Source: an alpha proteobacterium SCGC AAA028-C07 (GTDB taxonomy: Bacteria > Pseudomonadota > Alphaproteobacteria > Pelagibacterales > Pelagibacteraceae). From it: 56,954 bases of DNA. The stretch is taken from assembly GCA_000419465.1 (NCBI GenBank), contig ATTB01000002.1:22125-79078 (forward strand). The letters run 5' to 3'. Position 1 is the first letter of the stretch. Each line of letters opens with the position of its first letter. Below, in pieces: positions 49,552 through 56,954 of the stretch. Below the pieces are notes generated by a model, which was not told the origin of the DNA, ran no database searches, and saw nothing but the letters and a program-made list of their open reading frames with translations. A program made the translations under genes and the position numbers.

Positions 49552-51082
49552 TCTTATTTAATTTTCTAAGAGCAATTACGAATATAATACTTAAGAAGAT
49601 TGTAAAATAAAAAATGTAGTTTTCTAATAAAGAAAATAAGGTTTTTTCTTTTAAAAAGGATAATTTTACATCAATAAATCCAGATTTGTTTAATTCTAAA
49701 GAATTTACAATTTTTCCATTTGAAGAAATATAAGCGGACATGCCTTTATTAGTTGATCTTACAATGGGTGAACCTTGCTCCACTGCTCTAAAAACCGCTT
49801 GGGTTAAATGTTGATAAGGACCGATTGAATCTCCAAACCAACCGTCCTCTGAAATGTTTATTATGAAATTATAATCTTTAGAATCGCGTTTAAGGTCACC
49901 GGAATAAATTATTTCATAACAAAGCAAAGGCAGGAAAGATAAATTGTTAAATATTTTAATCTCCTTTCTTTCAGCGCCTGAAGAGAAAGAACTGTATCCA
50001 AATGTAATTTTTTTTAATCCCCACCTTGTTAATAAATTTTCAAAAGGAATAAACTCTCCAAATGGAACAAGTCTAATTTTATTATAAACACTAACAACTT
50101 CAGCGTTATTATTAAGTACGACTAAGGAGTTATAAAAATTAATTTTATTACCTGAAATACTTGGATTGGTTACTCCAACAATAACTAAATGATTTTTAGA
50201 GAAATTTTTATTAAAGTATTCTTTATATTTATATAAATCTTTAGGATTGGTTTGCTGGATCATCCCCTCGGGCCAAACAATTAAGGTTTTTTCATCTTTG
50301 TTAGCTTTACTAAGATCGATTAAAGTAATTAAATTTCTATTTTCATTTTCAACGCCCCACGTCTTTGCAATATCAATATTAGGCTGGACTATTTTTATTT
50401 TAACATCGTTATACTGATTAAACTCTGCATTATTTATTATAATTTTTCCAAATAAATAATTAGAAATTAAAAAAATCAATAAAAAAGCGGAATTGACTAA
50501 TATTTTCTTAAACTGAACAGGCAATAAAGAGTTAAAGTAAATTGAAAAAATAAGAATGCTAAAAAAGTTAAAAGTATAAGTGCCAATAAATTTTAATATT
50601 TGAATACTCTCAAGTGAAAAACTCCATGAATAAGATATTAGATTCCAAGAAAATCCTGTGAATAATATCCCACGTAAATATTCGAATATGGATAAGGAAA
50701 TGGAAAATATTAACAAAAAAACATAATTTTTTTTTATCAAAGAATGAATTGCAATAACTGCAGCCCCATAAAAGATGGCAAGCAAAATAGGCAAGCCTAG
50801 TATGGCAACGGGCATTAAAAAGGTTAACTGTTTGTCAAAAGTTAATGAGTGTGAAACCCAATAAAGACTACTTGCAAAATATCCATAACCAAAGGCAAAA
50901 CCTAAAAAAAAGAAATTAGATAATTTTACTTTTTTTTCTTTTAATAAAATTATTAAATACAAAAATAGAGAGTAGGTAATAAAATTTATAAAGATAAAAT
51001 TATAAGGCGGTAAGGAAAAGCTAGATAAAGAGCCTAATAATAATAAAAAAATGTAAATAAAAAAAATATTTTTTTTTGTCAT
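49544..51082 (-). CDS. lnt: Apolipoprotein N-acyltransferase
   Basis: A 512-residue inner-membrane enzyme with about six N-terminal membrane segments and a periplasmic nitrilase-type domain. The catalytic set is visible: Glu in IVWPEGMIQ, Lys in [12 protein letters not shown] and Cys in [11 protein letters not shown] final membrane helix closes it. Lnt adds the third acyl chain to lipoproteins. It lies 7 bases after the ybeY stop; the corC/tlyC gene normally found between them in proteobacteria is absent. Confidence 0.95.
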   Translation of the reverse strand: MTKKNIFFIYIFLLLLGSLSSFSLPPYNFIFINFITYSLFLYLIILLKEKKVKLSNFFFLGFAFGYGYFASSLYWVSHSLTFDKQLTFLMPVAILGLPILLAIFYGAAVIAIHSLIKKNYVFLLIFSISLSIFEYLRGILFTGFSWNLISYSWSFSLESIQILKFIGTYTFNFFSILIFSIYFNSLLPVQFKKILVNSAFLLIFLISNYLFGKIIINNAEFNQYNDVKIKIVQPNIDIAKTWGVENENRNLITLIDLSKANKDEKTLIVWPEGMIQQTNPKDLYKYKEYFNKNFSKNHLVIVGVTNPSISGNKINFYNSLVVLNNNAEVVSVYNKIRLVPFGEFIPFENLLTRWGLKKITFGYSSFSSGAERKEIKIFNNLSFLPLLCYEIIYSGDLKRDSKDYNFIINISEDGWFGDSIGPYQHLTQAVFRAVEQGSPIVRSTNKGMSAYISSNGKIVNSLELNKSGFIDVKLSFLKEKTLFSLLENYIFYFTIFLSIIFVIALRKLNKNG

Positions 51083-51089
51083 CTTAATT

Positions 51090-51557
51090 TTAAATAGTTC
51101 TAATAATTTTTTGCTCTAATAGATTCATTTTTTTGTATTTTTTAAATGAATCATGTTCATGGCCAATAAGATGTAAAACACCATGAACTAACATTTTTTT
51201 AAAATAATCATCAAAGCTTATATTTTGTTTTTTAATAATTGCCTCAATATATTGGTAACTTAGCGCGATATCTCCAAGGTAAAGCTTTTTCTTTAATGTA
51301 AAATCTTTTTTAAAAAAATTTTTCTCCTCCGCAGGAAAAGACAGAACATCTGTGTCCTTATTAATTTTTCTAAATTTTTTATTGAGATTCTTCATATTTT
51401 TTGAGCCCGTAAGAAGGATGGATATTTCAAAAGCAATTGCCCGTGACGGGAATATAGATAATAAAATTTTTTTAATACTTTTTGTAAGAAACAAATTTAC
51501 TGTGGGATATCTAGATTTCCAATTCTTATTCTCGATAACTAAATTAACTTTTACCAT
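51090..51557 (-). CDS. ybeY: Endoribonuclease YbeY
   Basis: A UPF0054 metalloprotein for rRNA maturation. The three metal-binding His are in MLVHGVLHLIGHEHD. KKFRKINKDTDVLSFPAEE is the other conserved segment. I start it at the ATG at 51557 (155 residues, beginning MVKVNLVIENKNW), since the family begins with this β-strand. A longer frame reaches 51584 but would overlap phoH by 41 bases instead of 14. Confidence 0.92.
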   Translation of the reverse strand: MVKVNLVIENKNWKSRYPTVNLFLTKSIKKILLSIFPSRAIAFEISILLTGSKNMKNLNKKFRKINKDTDVLSFPAEEKNFFKKDFTLKKKLYLGDIALSYQYIEAIIKKQNISFDDYFKKMLVHGVLHLIGHEHDSFKKYKKMNLLEQKIIRTI

Positions 51558-52572
51558 TTGGCTCTTTTTTTTCATAATCATCATAAGCCTTAACTATTTT
51601 AGAAACTAAAGGATGTCGCATAACATCGTTGTGATCAAAATTTATAGTTTTAATTTCTTTAATATCTTTAAGAATTTTTGTGGTCTCATAAAGCCCAGAC
51701 TCTTTTGATTTTGCTAAATCCACTTGCGATGGGTCTCCGTTTATTACCATCGTTGAATTATTTCCAAGTCTCGTTAGAAACATTTTTATTTGAGTAAACG
51801 TTGCATTCTGAGCTTCATCTAATATGACAAATGAATCTTTTAGTGTTCTTCCTCTCATAAAAGCAAGTGGTGCGATCTCAATTATACCCTCTTCTATTTT
51901 TCTTTGAATTTTGTCATATCCTAAAAGTTCATAAAGAGAATCGTAAAGAGGTATAAGATAAGGATCAATTTTATCCTTCATATCTCCAGGCAAAAAACCT
52001 AAATTTTCTCCAGCTTCTACTGCTGGTCTTGATAATATTATTTTTTTAACTCTATCTTCTAATAAAAAAGTAACAGCTACCGCAACTGCTAAGAATGTTT
52101 TTCCGGTTCCCGCAGGCCCTAATGCCATTACAATTTTATGATTTTTTAAAGCATCTACGTAAATTTTCTGCTTCTCTGATCTTGGTAAAATTATTTTTTT
52201 TGACGTTTTGATAGCATCATTATCACTATAAATTGAATTAGGATTTGACTCTGTTCTGTTCATTTTAGTTACATCAAAGATTGTCTTGATGTCTTCTTTT
52301 TCAATGCTGTTCGTGTTTACAAATTTTGCGATAAGATTATCCATAATTTGAACAACGGATTGTCTATTGCTCACATCACCTCGTACAATCATTAAATTCC
52401 CTCTTAAATTAATTTTTGTATTAGTAATGTTTTCTATTTCCTTAAGATTAGAATCAAATTCACCAATAATTTTACTCAAAACTAAATTATTTTTTATGTA
52501 AAAACTTAAATAATCATTATTTTTTTCAATAATTTCAATCTGTGAACTTGAGACTTTAGATATATTCATCAA
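51544..52572 (-). CDS. phoH: PhoH-family ATPase (YbeZ-like)
   Basis: 342 residues. The N-terminal KH-like segment (about 20-100) precedes a P-loop ATPase with Walker A MALGPAGTGKTFLAVAVA (about 148-165), VEAGENLGFLPGDM, Walker B SFVILDEAQNAT and MVINGDPSQVDL. PhoH/YbeZ works with YbeY in RNA metabolism and is nearly always its neighbour. The gene overlaps the miaB stop by 4 bases. Confidence 0.94.
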   Translation of the reverse strand: MMNISKVSSSQIEIIEKNNDYLSFYIKNNLVLSKIIGEFDSNLKEIENITNTKINLRGNLMIVRGDVSNRQSVVQIMDNLIAKFVNTNSIEKEDIKTIFDVTKMNRTESNPNSIYSDNDAIKTSKKIILPRSEKQKIYVDALKNHKIVMALGPAGTGKTFLAVAVAVTFLLEDRVKKIILSRPAVEAGENLGFLPGDMKDKIDPYLIPLYDSLYELLGYDKIQRKIEEGIIEIAPLAFMRGRTLKDSFVILDEAQNATFTQIKMFLTRLGNNSTMVINGDPSQVDLAKSKESGLYETTKILKDIKEIKTINFDHNDVMRHPLVSKIVKAYDDYEKKEPNGKS

Positions 52573-53906
52573 ACAAGTACTTCTTCTTTTTGCAATACAC
52601 CAAAAAGATTTTTGCTATTACAAGAAGTAATTTCAATATTCACTAAATCCCCTGGATTACAATTTTCAGAGTTAAAAAAAATAGAATGCATAAATTTACT
52701 TCTACCAAAGAATTGGCCGGGTGTTTTAGTTTTATTCTCAATTAATATTTCAGTTTTTTTTCCTATTAATTGTTTACTGTTTTTAAATTGAATATCGCCT
52801 AATAAAGTCTGTAATTTTAATAATCTGCCTTTGCATATATCTAGGGATATCTGATCTCGATCAACAGCTGGAGTGCCTGGTCTTTGACTATATATAAATG
52901 AATAAGAACTATTAAAATTTACTCTGTTAATAATATCAAGCGTATCTTGAAAATCCTGTTCTTCCTCCCCTGGAAAACCAATTATAAAATCACTAGAAAA
53001 TTCCATGTCTGGATTAGCTTCTTTGAATTTAGCAATTAAATCTAAATAATATTCTCTTGTATGTTTTCTATTCATCAATTTTAAAATTTTATTTGAACCT
53101 GATTGAATGGGTAAGTGTAATTGTGGCATTAATTTTTTTTGATATTTAAAAGCTTCTATCAATTCTTGATCCATGTCATTTGGATGTGAGGTGGTAAAAC
53201 GTATTCGATAAATTGAATTAATTTTTGCTATTTCATCTATTAGTTTTGCAAGGTTATAAGTTTTATTTCCATCTACAAATTTGTAAGCGCTAACATTTTG
53301 TCCAAGCAAAACAATTTCTTTAACTCCATTATCGGATAATTTTTTTGCCTCGTTAATAATGCTGTTAAACGATCTAGAAAATTCAGCGCCTCTTGTATAA
53401 GGAACTACACAGAAGGAGCAAAATTTATCACAACCTTCTTGGATGGTTAAAAATTCAGAAACTTTAGATTTTCTTGAAGATTTTAAATTATCCAAAGTAT
53501 CAAATTTTTCTATTAATTCAAAATTAGTGTCAGAAAAATTTTCTTTTCTTTCTGCAAAATTTTTAATTTGTTCAGGCAGTCGATGGTAAGATTGTGGTCC
53601 TACAACAATATCGACATAGTTAGTTCTTTTAAAAATCTCCTCACCTTGTGCTTGCGCTATACATCCTGCTAATACGAAAATTGGTTTTTTTTTTGATCGA
53701 TTCAACTTTTTAATTTTACCAATGTCAGAGTAAACTTTCTCAGTTGCTTTTTCTCTAATGTGGCAAGTATTAAATATAATACAATCTACATCTGTTAAAG
53801 TTTCAGATCTTACAAAATTAACAGACTGCATTAAGTCGGATATTTTGTCAGAATCGTACTCATTCATCTGACAACCAAAAGTCTTTATATAAAATGTTTT
53901 TAACAA
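52569..53906 (-). CDS. miaB: tRNA-2-methylthio-N6-dimethylallyladenosine synthase MiaB
   Basis: A 445-residue methylthiotransferase. The N-terminal UPF0004 domain has FGCQMNEYDSDKI, NTCHIREKA and VLAGCIAQAQG with the three Cys that hold the second 4Fe-4S cluster. The radical-SAM motif is EGCDKFCSFCVVPYTRG. A TRAM domain closes the protein (about 375-440). It adds the methylthio group at A37 of tRNA. It precedes phoH-ybeY in the conserved order. Confidence 0.96.
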   Translation of the reverse strand: MLKTFYIKTFGCQMNEYDSDKISDLMQSVNFVRSETLTDVDCIIFNTCHIREKATEKVYSDIGKIKKLNRSKKKPIFVLAGCIAQAQGEEIFKRTNYVDIVVGPQSYHRLPEQIKNFAERKENFSDTNFELIEKFDTLDNLKSSRKSKVSEFLTIQEGCDKFCSFCVVPYTRGAEFSRSFNSIINEAKKLSDNGVKEIVLLGQNVSAYKFVDGNKTYNLAKLIDEIAKINSIYRIRFTTSHPNDMDQELIEAFKYQKKLMPQLHLPIQSGSNKILKLMNRKHTREYYLDLIAKFKEANPDMEFSSDFIIGFPGEEEQDFQDTLDIINRVNFNSSYSFIYSQRPGTPAVDRDQISLDICKGRLLKLQTLLGDIQFKNSKQLIGKKTEILIENKTKTPGQFFGRSKFMHSIFFNSENCNPGDLVNIEITSCNSKNLFGVLQKEEVLV

Positions 53907-53974
53907 TTATTTTAATCTCAAAATATTAGAAGCTCTGAAGGTATAAAAAAAAACAAATAAATGAAATATATTTG

Positions 53975-54523
53975 TTACATATTTTCATAAATGGGGAATA
54001 ACTTGCTATCAATAAAAAGTTTATTATCCAAAATATATTGAAGATTCTTAGATGTGTATTTGGGTAATTTTGAAAATTTAACTATTTTACCACTATTTTT
54101 TTCCAAAGCATTTAAAAGGGTAAATTTTGAATAATAGTCATCACAATTTTTTAGATCCTTAACATAAAATCTATTATTAACTTCTAAAGCAACTTTTTCA
54201 TAATCTTGATTGGTAATTGTAGTTTTTAGAATCTGAAAATTATTAAATCCAAGCAGTTTAATTTTTTTAACTAGGGCAATGCTTTTAATTGAGGACAAGA
54301 TGTTTCTAAGACCAACAAATCCACCTGGGCCTAAATTAATCATAAAAAAATTTAAGTTTTCTATCTTGATATTGTTTTGCTGAAGGAAATCTAAAAGAAT
54401 ATTTATAAAATTTTCACTATTTAAGAATTTATCTTTAACTAAAGCAAAGTCAGAATTGTTTTCTTTTGCGATTAGTATTAAACTTCCCAGTGTAAAATCG
54501 ATCGAACAAAAACGAGAATTCAT
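53975..54523 (-). CDS. tsaB: tRNA t6A synthesis protein TsaB
   Basis: A short TsaB of 182 residues with ASKHA-fold features: FCSIDFTLGSLILIA at the N-terminus and NLGPGGFVGLRNILSSIKSI (family GPGSFTGLR). The C-terminal half is shorter and more divergent than usual. It scaffolds TsaD and TsaE. I favour the ATG at 54523 because the family's first strand begins right after it; an in-frame ATG at 54535 adds four residues. The chosen start interlocks with the start of the divergent deacetylase (CATG). Neither rimI nor fur follows. Confidence 0.85.
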   Translation of the reverse strand: MNSRFCSIDFTLGSLILIAKENNSDFALVKDKFLNSENFINILLDFLQQNNIKIENLNFFMINLGPGGFVGLRNILSSIKSIALVKKIKLLGFNNFQILKTTITNQDYEKVALEVNNRFYVKDLKNCDDYYSKFTLLNALEKNSGKIVKFSKLPKYTSKNLQYILDNKLFIDSKLFPIYENM

Positions 54524-55574
54524 GGCTTCATTCATAAAAAGAATTATTTTAATTACTTTTTTTATAATTGCTAATCTTTCTGCAGTTAATTCTCAAGAAT
54601 ATCAAAATGAAAAAGGAATTATTGGATTAATGTACCATCGTTTTGAAGAAAATAAATATCCATCAACCAATGTCAGACTTAAAGAGTTTAATTTACAACT
54701 TGAAATTATTAATCAAAACAAGATTGAATTTATTTCAATTGATGAATTAAGAAAAATTCTCATTGAGAACAAAAGTTATGATTCAAAAAAAGTTTTAATT
54801 ACCGTTGATGATGCCTATAGATCTTTTTACGAAAATGGATGGAAGATATTAAAAGAGAAAAAAATTCCATTTGTACTTTTTTTTAATACACGAGAAGTTA
54901 ATGCTAATAACCCCAATTACATGACTTGGGATCAAGTGCGAGAAATTCATAATTCAAAAATTGGAACTATTGGTGGTCACAGCTTTTCTCATGAATTTTT
55001 AATTAATAAATCTGAAAGCGAAATAAGAGAAGATTTAGAAAAATCACATAAAGATTTTTTAAGAGAATTATCTTTTAAACCAAAATATTTTTCATATCCA
55101 TTTGGTGAGTACAGTTCTACTTTTAAAAAAATTGTAAAAGAATTTAATTATGAATTAGCATTTGGGCAACATTCCGGCGTTATCGATAAATCAAAAGATT
55201 TATTTGAGTTACCTCGTTATCCTGTAAATGAAAATTATGGAAAGCCAGAAAGATTTTTAACATTGTTAAATACTAAACCTTTTCCTTTTAAATCTTTCAA
55301 ACCAGAAAATAAATTTCTTACAAAATCAGAAAATCCTCCAAAAATTGAAATAGAATTTTTTAAAGAAACCACTAATCTAGAAAAAATTAATTGCTTTGCT
55401 AATGATGGCGGGGAGTGGAGTAAAAAGAAAATATCGTTTATCGAAAAAAATTGGATAAAAGTTAATTTAGATAAAAAATTTACAACAAGAACAGGTAGAA
55501 TTAATTGTTCTTTATTAGATAAAGATAATCAATGGCGCTGGTTGGGATTTCAGTTTGTAGTAGATGGAAATTAG
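54522..55574 (+). CDS. Secreted polysaccharide deacetylase (NodB-type)
   Basis: 350 residues. A signal peptide (MASFIKRIILITFFIIANLS, cleavage likely after AVNS) is followed by a NodB/CE4 domain: GLMYHRFEE, VLITVDDAYRSFYENG, the metal-binding IGGHSFSHEFL (HxxxH) and YFSYPFGEYSS. The first motif has Val-Asp-Asp-Ala for the usual Phe-Asp-Asp-Gly, but the Asp pair is kept. A C-terminal β-rich extension (about 265-350) is not recognised. It probably removes acetyl groups from peptidoglycan or another envelope glycan. The longer frame to 54456 is rejected because it would put 22 non-signal residues first. It overlaps the convergent glucosaminidase gene by 4 bases. Confidence 0.82.
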   Translation: MASFIKRIILITFFIIANLSAVNSQEYQNEKGIIGLMYHRFEENKYPSTNVRLKEFNLQLEIINQNKIEFISIDELRKILIENKSYDSKKVLITVDDAYRSFYENGWKILKEKKIPFVLFFNTREVNANNPNYMTWDQVREIHNSKIGTIGGHSFSHEFLINKSESEIREDLEKSHKDFLRELSFKPKYFSYPFGEYSSTFKKIVKEFNYELAFGQHSGVIDKSKDLFELPRYPVNENYGKPERFLTLLNTKPFPFKSFKPENKFLTKSENPPKIEIEFFKETTNLEKINCFANDGGEWSKKKISFIEKNWIKVNLDKKFTTRTGRINCSLLDKDNQWRWLGFQFVVDGN

Positions 55575-56722
55575 ATCGATCCTGATCTTTTAACTAATAA
55601 ATTTGCTTTATCAAAATCTTGTAGAGAATTTTGTTCAATAATTTTCTTTAAACCAAGAACATAATCATCTCCTTTAATTGAGTATTTATGAACATGTTTA
55701 ATTAATTTTATTCCTGATATTGATCCACTTAATCTACCTGATCTTTGTTTAGCTCTTTCTATGCGAAATTCCTCATAAAATGGATGGGTATTTAAATTAT
55801 TTTTATAAGCACTCACTGCATATCTAATTTTATTAAACTTTGAAATTTCGTGTCTTTCATCTTCGCCACGATTTTCTGGCACCATCCCTTTGTTTTCTTT
55901 CCAACCCCACTGACCAAATAAAGCATTGCCCTCAGTTGCAAAACGAGATGTACCCCAACCACTTTCATAAGCCGCTTGAGCTATAGCTAATGAAGGAGGA
56001 ATAATGTCCATTTTAACTAATAATTCTTTAACACTATTATTTTTAACTTTATATTGCTGGAACTTCTCATTTAACCAATCAGCGTCCTTTTTAAAACTTT
56101 TTCTATTCATGATGGCGGTTAACTTTCTTCGGTCTTCAATAATTTTTTCATTCTCTGATAAAACGATAGGTAATAATATTTGTATAAAAATTCTTTTTCT
56201 TTGCTCAATATTATCTAGTTCACTTATGCCTTCTGGAAATTTTGCTAAAAAGAAATTAGCGACAGGCTCTCCATCTCTAACTTTTTCAAGATTATAACCG
56301 CTCTTTTCAAATAAATTAATAATGCCTAAAACTTGCTGAAAATCTAAACCTAATTTTTTTGAATCATTGGTTAAAAAGCTTTTCTTTAATATCTGATCAA
56401 TGGAAGGATCATTGGTAGTATATTCTTCTGTTTGATTATTAATAATTTTTTTTTTATCGGCTGTGGACTTAAACATCTCCGGAACAAAAGCGGTAAAAAT
56501 GATTAAAGCAACAATAACGGTGTATGGTAAAATTTTTTTAAGATTAAATTTCTTAATTAAAAAAAAGTAAATTTTATTTATATTTTTTAAAACAAAAGAA
56601 AAAAATCTAAATGTTGGAGCAAATGTATCAACGATATACCGCGAGAAACCATTATTCAAAATTTCTTCTCTTATTTGTTTAAAAAAATTCAATAATTTTT
56701 GATTAATAATTATTTTTTTCAT
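55571..56722 (-). CDS. Bax-like membrane-anchored glucosaminidase
   Basis: A 383-residue protein with a basic cytoplasmic N-terminus and one membrane anchor (ILPYTVIVALIIFTAFVPEMF, split here: VIVALIIFTAFVPE near residue 70-83). The C-terminal half is a Bax-type N-acetylglucosaminidase domain: PSLAIAQAAYESGWGTSRFA with the catalytic Glu, GNALFGQWGW, and SAYKNNLNTHPFYEEFR. It should cleave peptidoglycan glycan strands in the periplasm. It pairs convergently with the deacetylase, so two envelope-glycan genes meet tail to tail. It starts 11 bases after the nfu stop, so they may share a transcript. Confidence 0.82.
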   Translation of the reverse strand: MKKIIINQKLLNFFKQIREEILNNGFSRYIVDTFAPTFRFFSFVLKNINKIYFFLIKKFNLKKILPYTVIVALIIFTAFVPEMFKSTADKKKIINNQTEEYTTNDPSIDQILKKSFLTNDSKKLGLDFQQVLGIINLFEKSGYNLEKVRDGEPVANFFLAKFPEGISELDNIEQRKRIFIQILLPIVLSENEKIIEDRRKLTAIMNRKSFKKDADWLNEKFQQYKVKNNSVKELLVKMDIIPPSLAIAQAAYESGWGTSRFATEGNALFGQWGWKENKGMVPENRGEDERHEISKFNKIRYAVSAYKNNLNTHPFYEEFRIERAKQRSGRLSGSISGIKLIKHVHKYSIKGDDYVLGLKKIIEQNSLQDFDKANLLVKRSGSI

Positions 56723-56733
56723 ATTAATTTATA

Positions 56734-56954
56734 TTATAGACTTACAGCTCTAACGCTTTTTACTTCGGGCACATAATGAACGAGCATTCGTTCCACGCCT
56801 TGTTTTAAAGTTAATGTAGAAGAAGGACAGCCTGCACAACTACCTTGCAGTTCTACTTCAGCCACTCCATCAATAAAAGATCTTAGCTTAATATTGCCTC
56901 CATCCTGTGCAACGGCAGGGCGTATTTTTAGTTCTAGTACTTCTTCTATTTTTT
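56734..56954 (-). CDS. Nfu-type Fe-S scaffold protein, 5' part outside window
   Basis: The last 73 codons of a minus-strand gene read through to the window edge. They form a NifU C-terminal domain: IRPAVAQDGGNIKLRSF, then GSCAGCPSSTLTLKQGVE with the cluster-binding CxxC, ending VKSVRAVSL. Alphaproteobacterial Nfu proteins have an additional N-terminal Nfu_N domain, which would lie beyond base 56954. Nfu delivers 4Fe-4S clusters to targets such as the radical-SAM enzyme MiaB, whose gene is nearby. Confidence 0.9.
   Translation of the reverse strand, partial: KIEEVLELKIRPAVAQDGGNIKLRSFIDGVAEVELQGSCAGCPSSTLTLKQGVERMLVHYVPEVKSVRAVSL

Noticed and set aside
48388-49600. SAM riboswitch before metK
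   Set aside because: The metK start lies inside lnt coding sequence, and no conserved SAM-riboswitch core is visible.

Overview
The window is an AT-rich (roughly 30% G+C by eye) and extremely compact piece of a bacterial chromosome, almost certainly from an alphaproteobacterium with a streamlined genome, of the SAR11/Pelagibacterales kind or a similar planktonic lineage. The support is: alphaproteobacterial gene neighbourhoods (bolA/J-protein/cobS/cobT; coaBC-dut-moeB; fabA-fabB-fabI; mutM-rpsT-dnaA; miaB-phoH-ybeY-lnt-metK-trmB-nusA-infB-rbfA-truB-rpsO-pnp), a class I lysyl-tRNA synthetase, ChvG/ChvI and RegB/RegA two-component systems, and near-absence of intergenic DNA. I see no tRNA, rRNA, CRISPR array, insertion sequence or prophage gene. 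No gene-free stretch exceeds about 170 bases. The species assignment is inference.

Layout. 1-3694: the 3' part of bolA, then a zinc-finger J-protein, a CobS-like AAA+ ATPase and a CobT-like VWA protein in overlapping order. 3687-6230: queuosine-precursor transporter, rpmB, a TauE/SafE permease and a DUF3429 membrane protein. 6198-16695 (minus strand): a frameshifted pyrD, lysK, an aminoglycoside-phosphotransferase-like kinase, tsaE, ahcY, chvG, chvI and polA. 16744-18688: an orphan ABC ATPase, bioY and a DUF6314-like gene. 18689-24894: regA and regB, facing each other across a four-gene polyamine operon (ornithine decarboxylase, deoxyhypusine-synthase-like protein, aguB, aguA). 24899-32434 (minus): gyrB, recF, dnaN, dnaA, rpsT, mutM. 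32477-40263 (plus): ubiE, ubiB, coaBC, dut, moeB-like, an SH3 protein, fabA, fabB, fabI. 40260-54523 (minus): the translation/RNA block from pnp back to tsaB. 54522-56954: a secreted polysaccharide deacetylase, a Bax-like glucosaminidase and the 3' part of an Nfu-type iron-sulfur scaffold gene.

Most genes are housekeeping: replication initiation and sliding clamp, translation initiation and tRNA modification, SAM/SAH turnover (metK, ahcY), fatty-acid synthesis with unsaturation (fabA/fabB), ubiquinone synthesis (ubiE, ubiB) and redox control (RegB/RegA). The most interesting items are: (1) the BolA/J-protein/AAA+/VWA module, which looks like a chaperone machine rather than part of cobalt chelation; (2) the polyamine operon, with two possible routes to putrescine plus a deoxyhypusine-synthase homologue in a bacterium; (3) regA, a conspicuous island of about 50% G+C in an AT-rich region, with a strong near-leaderless promoter; (4) a one-base frameshift in pyrD at a run of 12 A/T; (5) a perfect terminator directly before nusA at the place where rimP would be expected; and (6) overlap or abutment at every convergent gene junction, plus two divergent genes whose start codons interlock.
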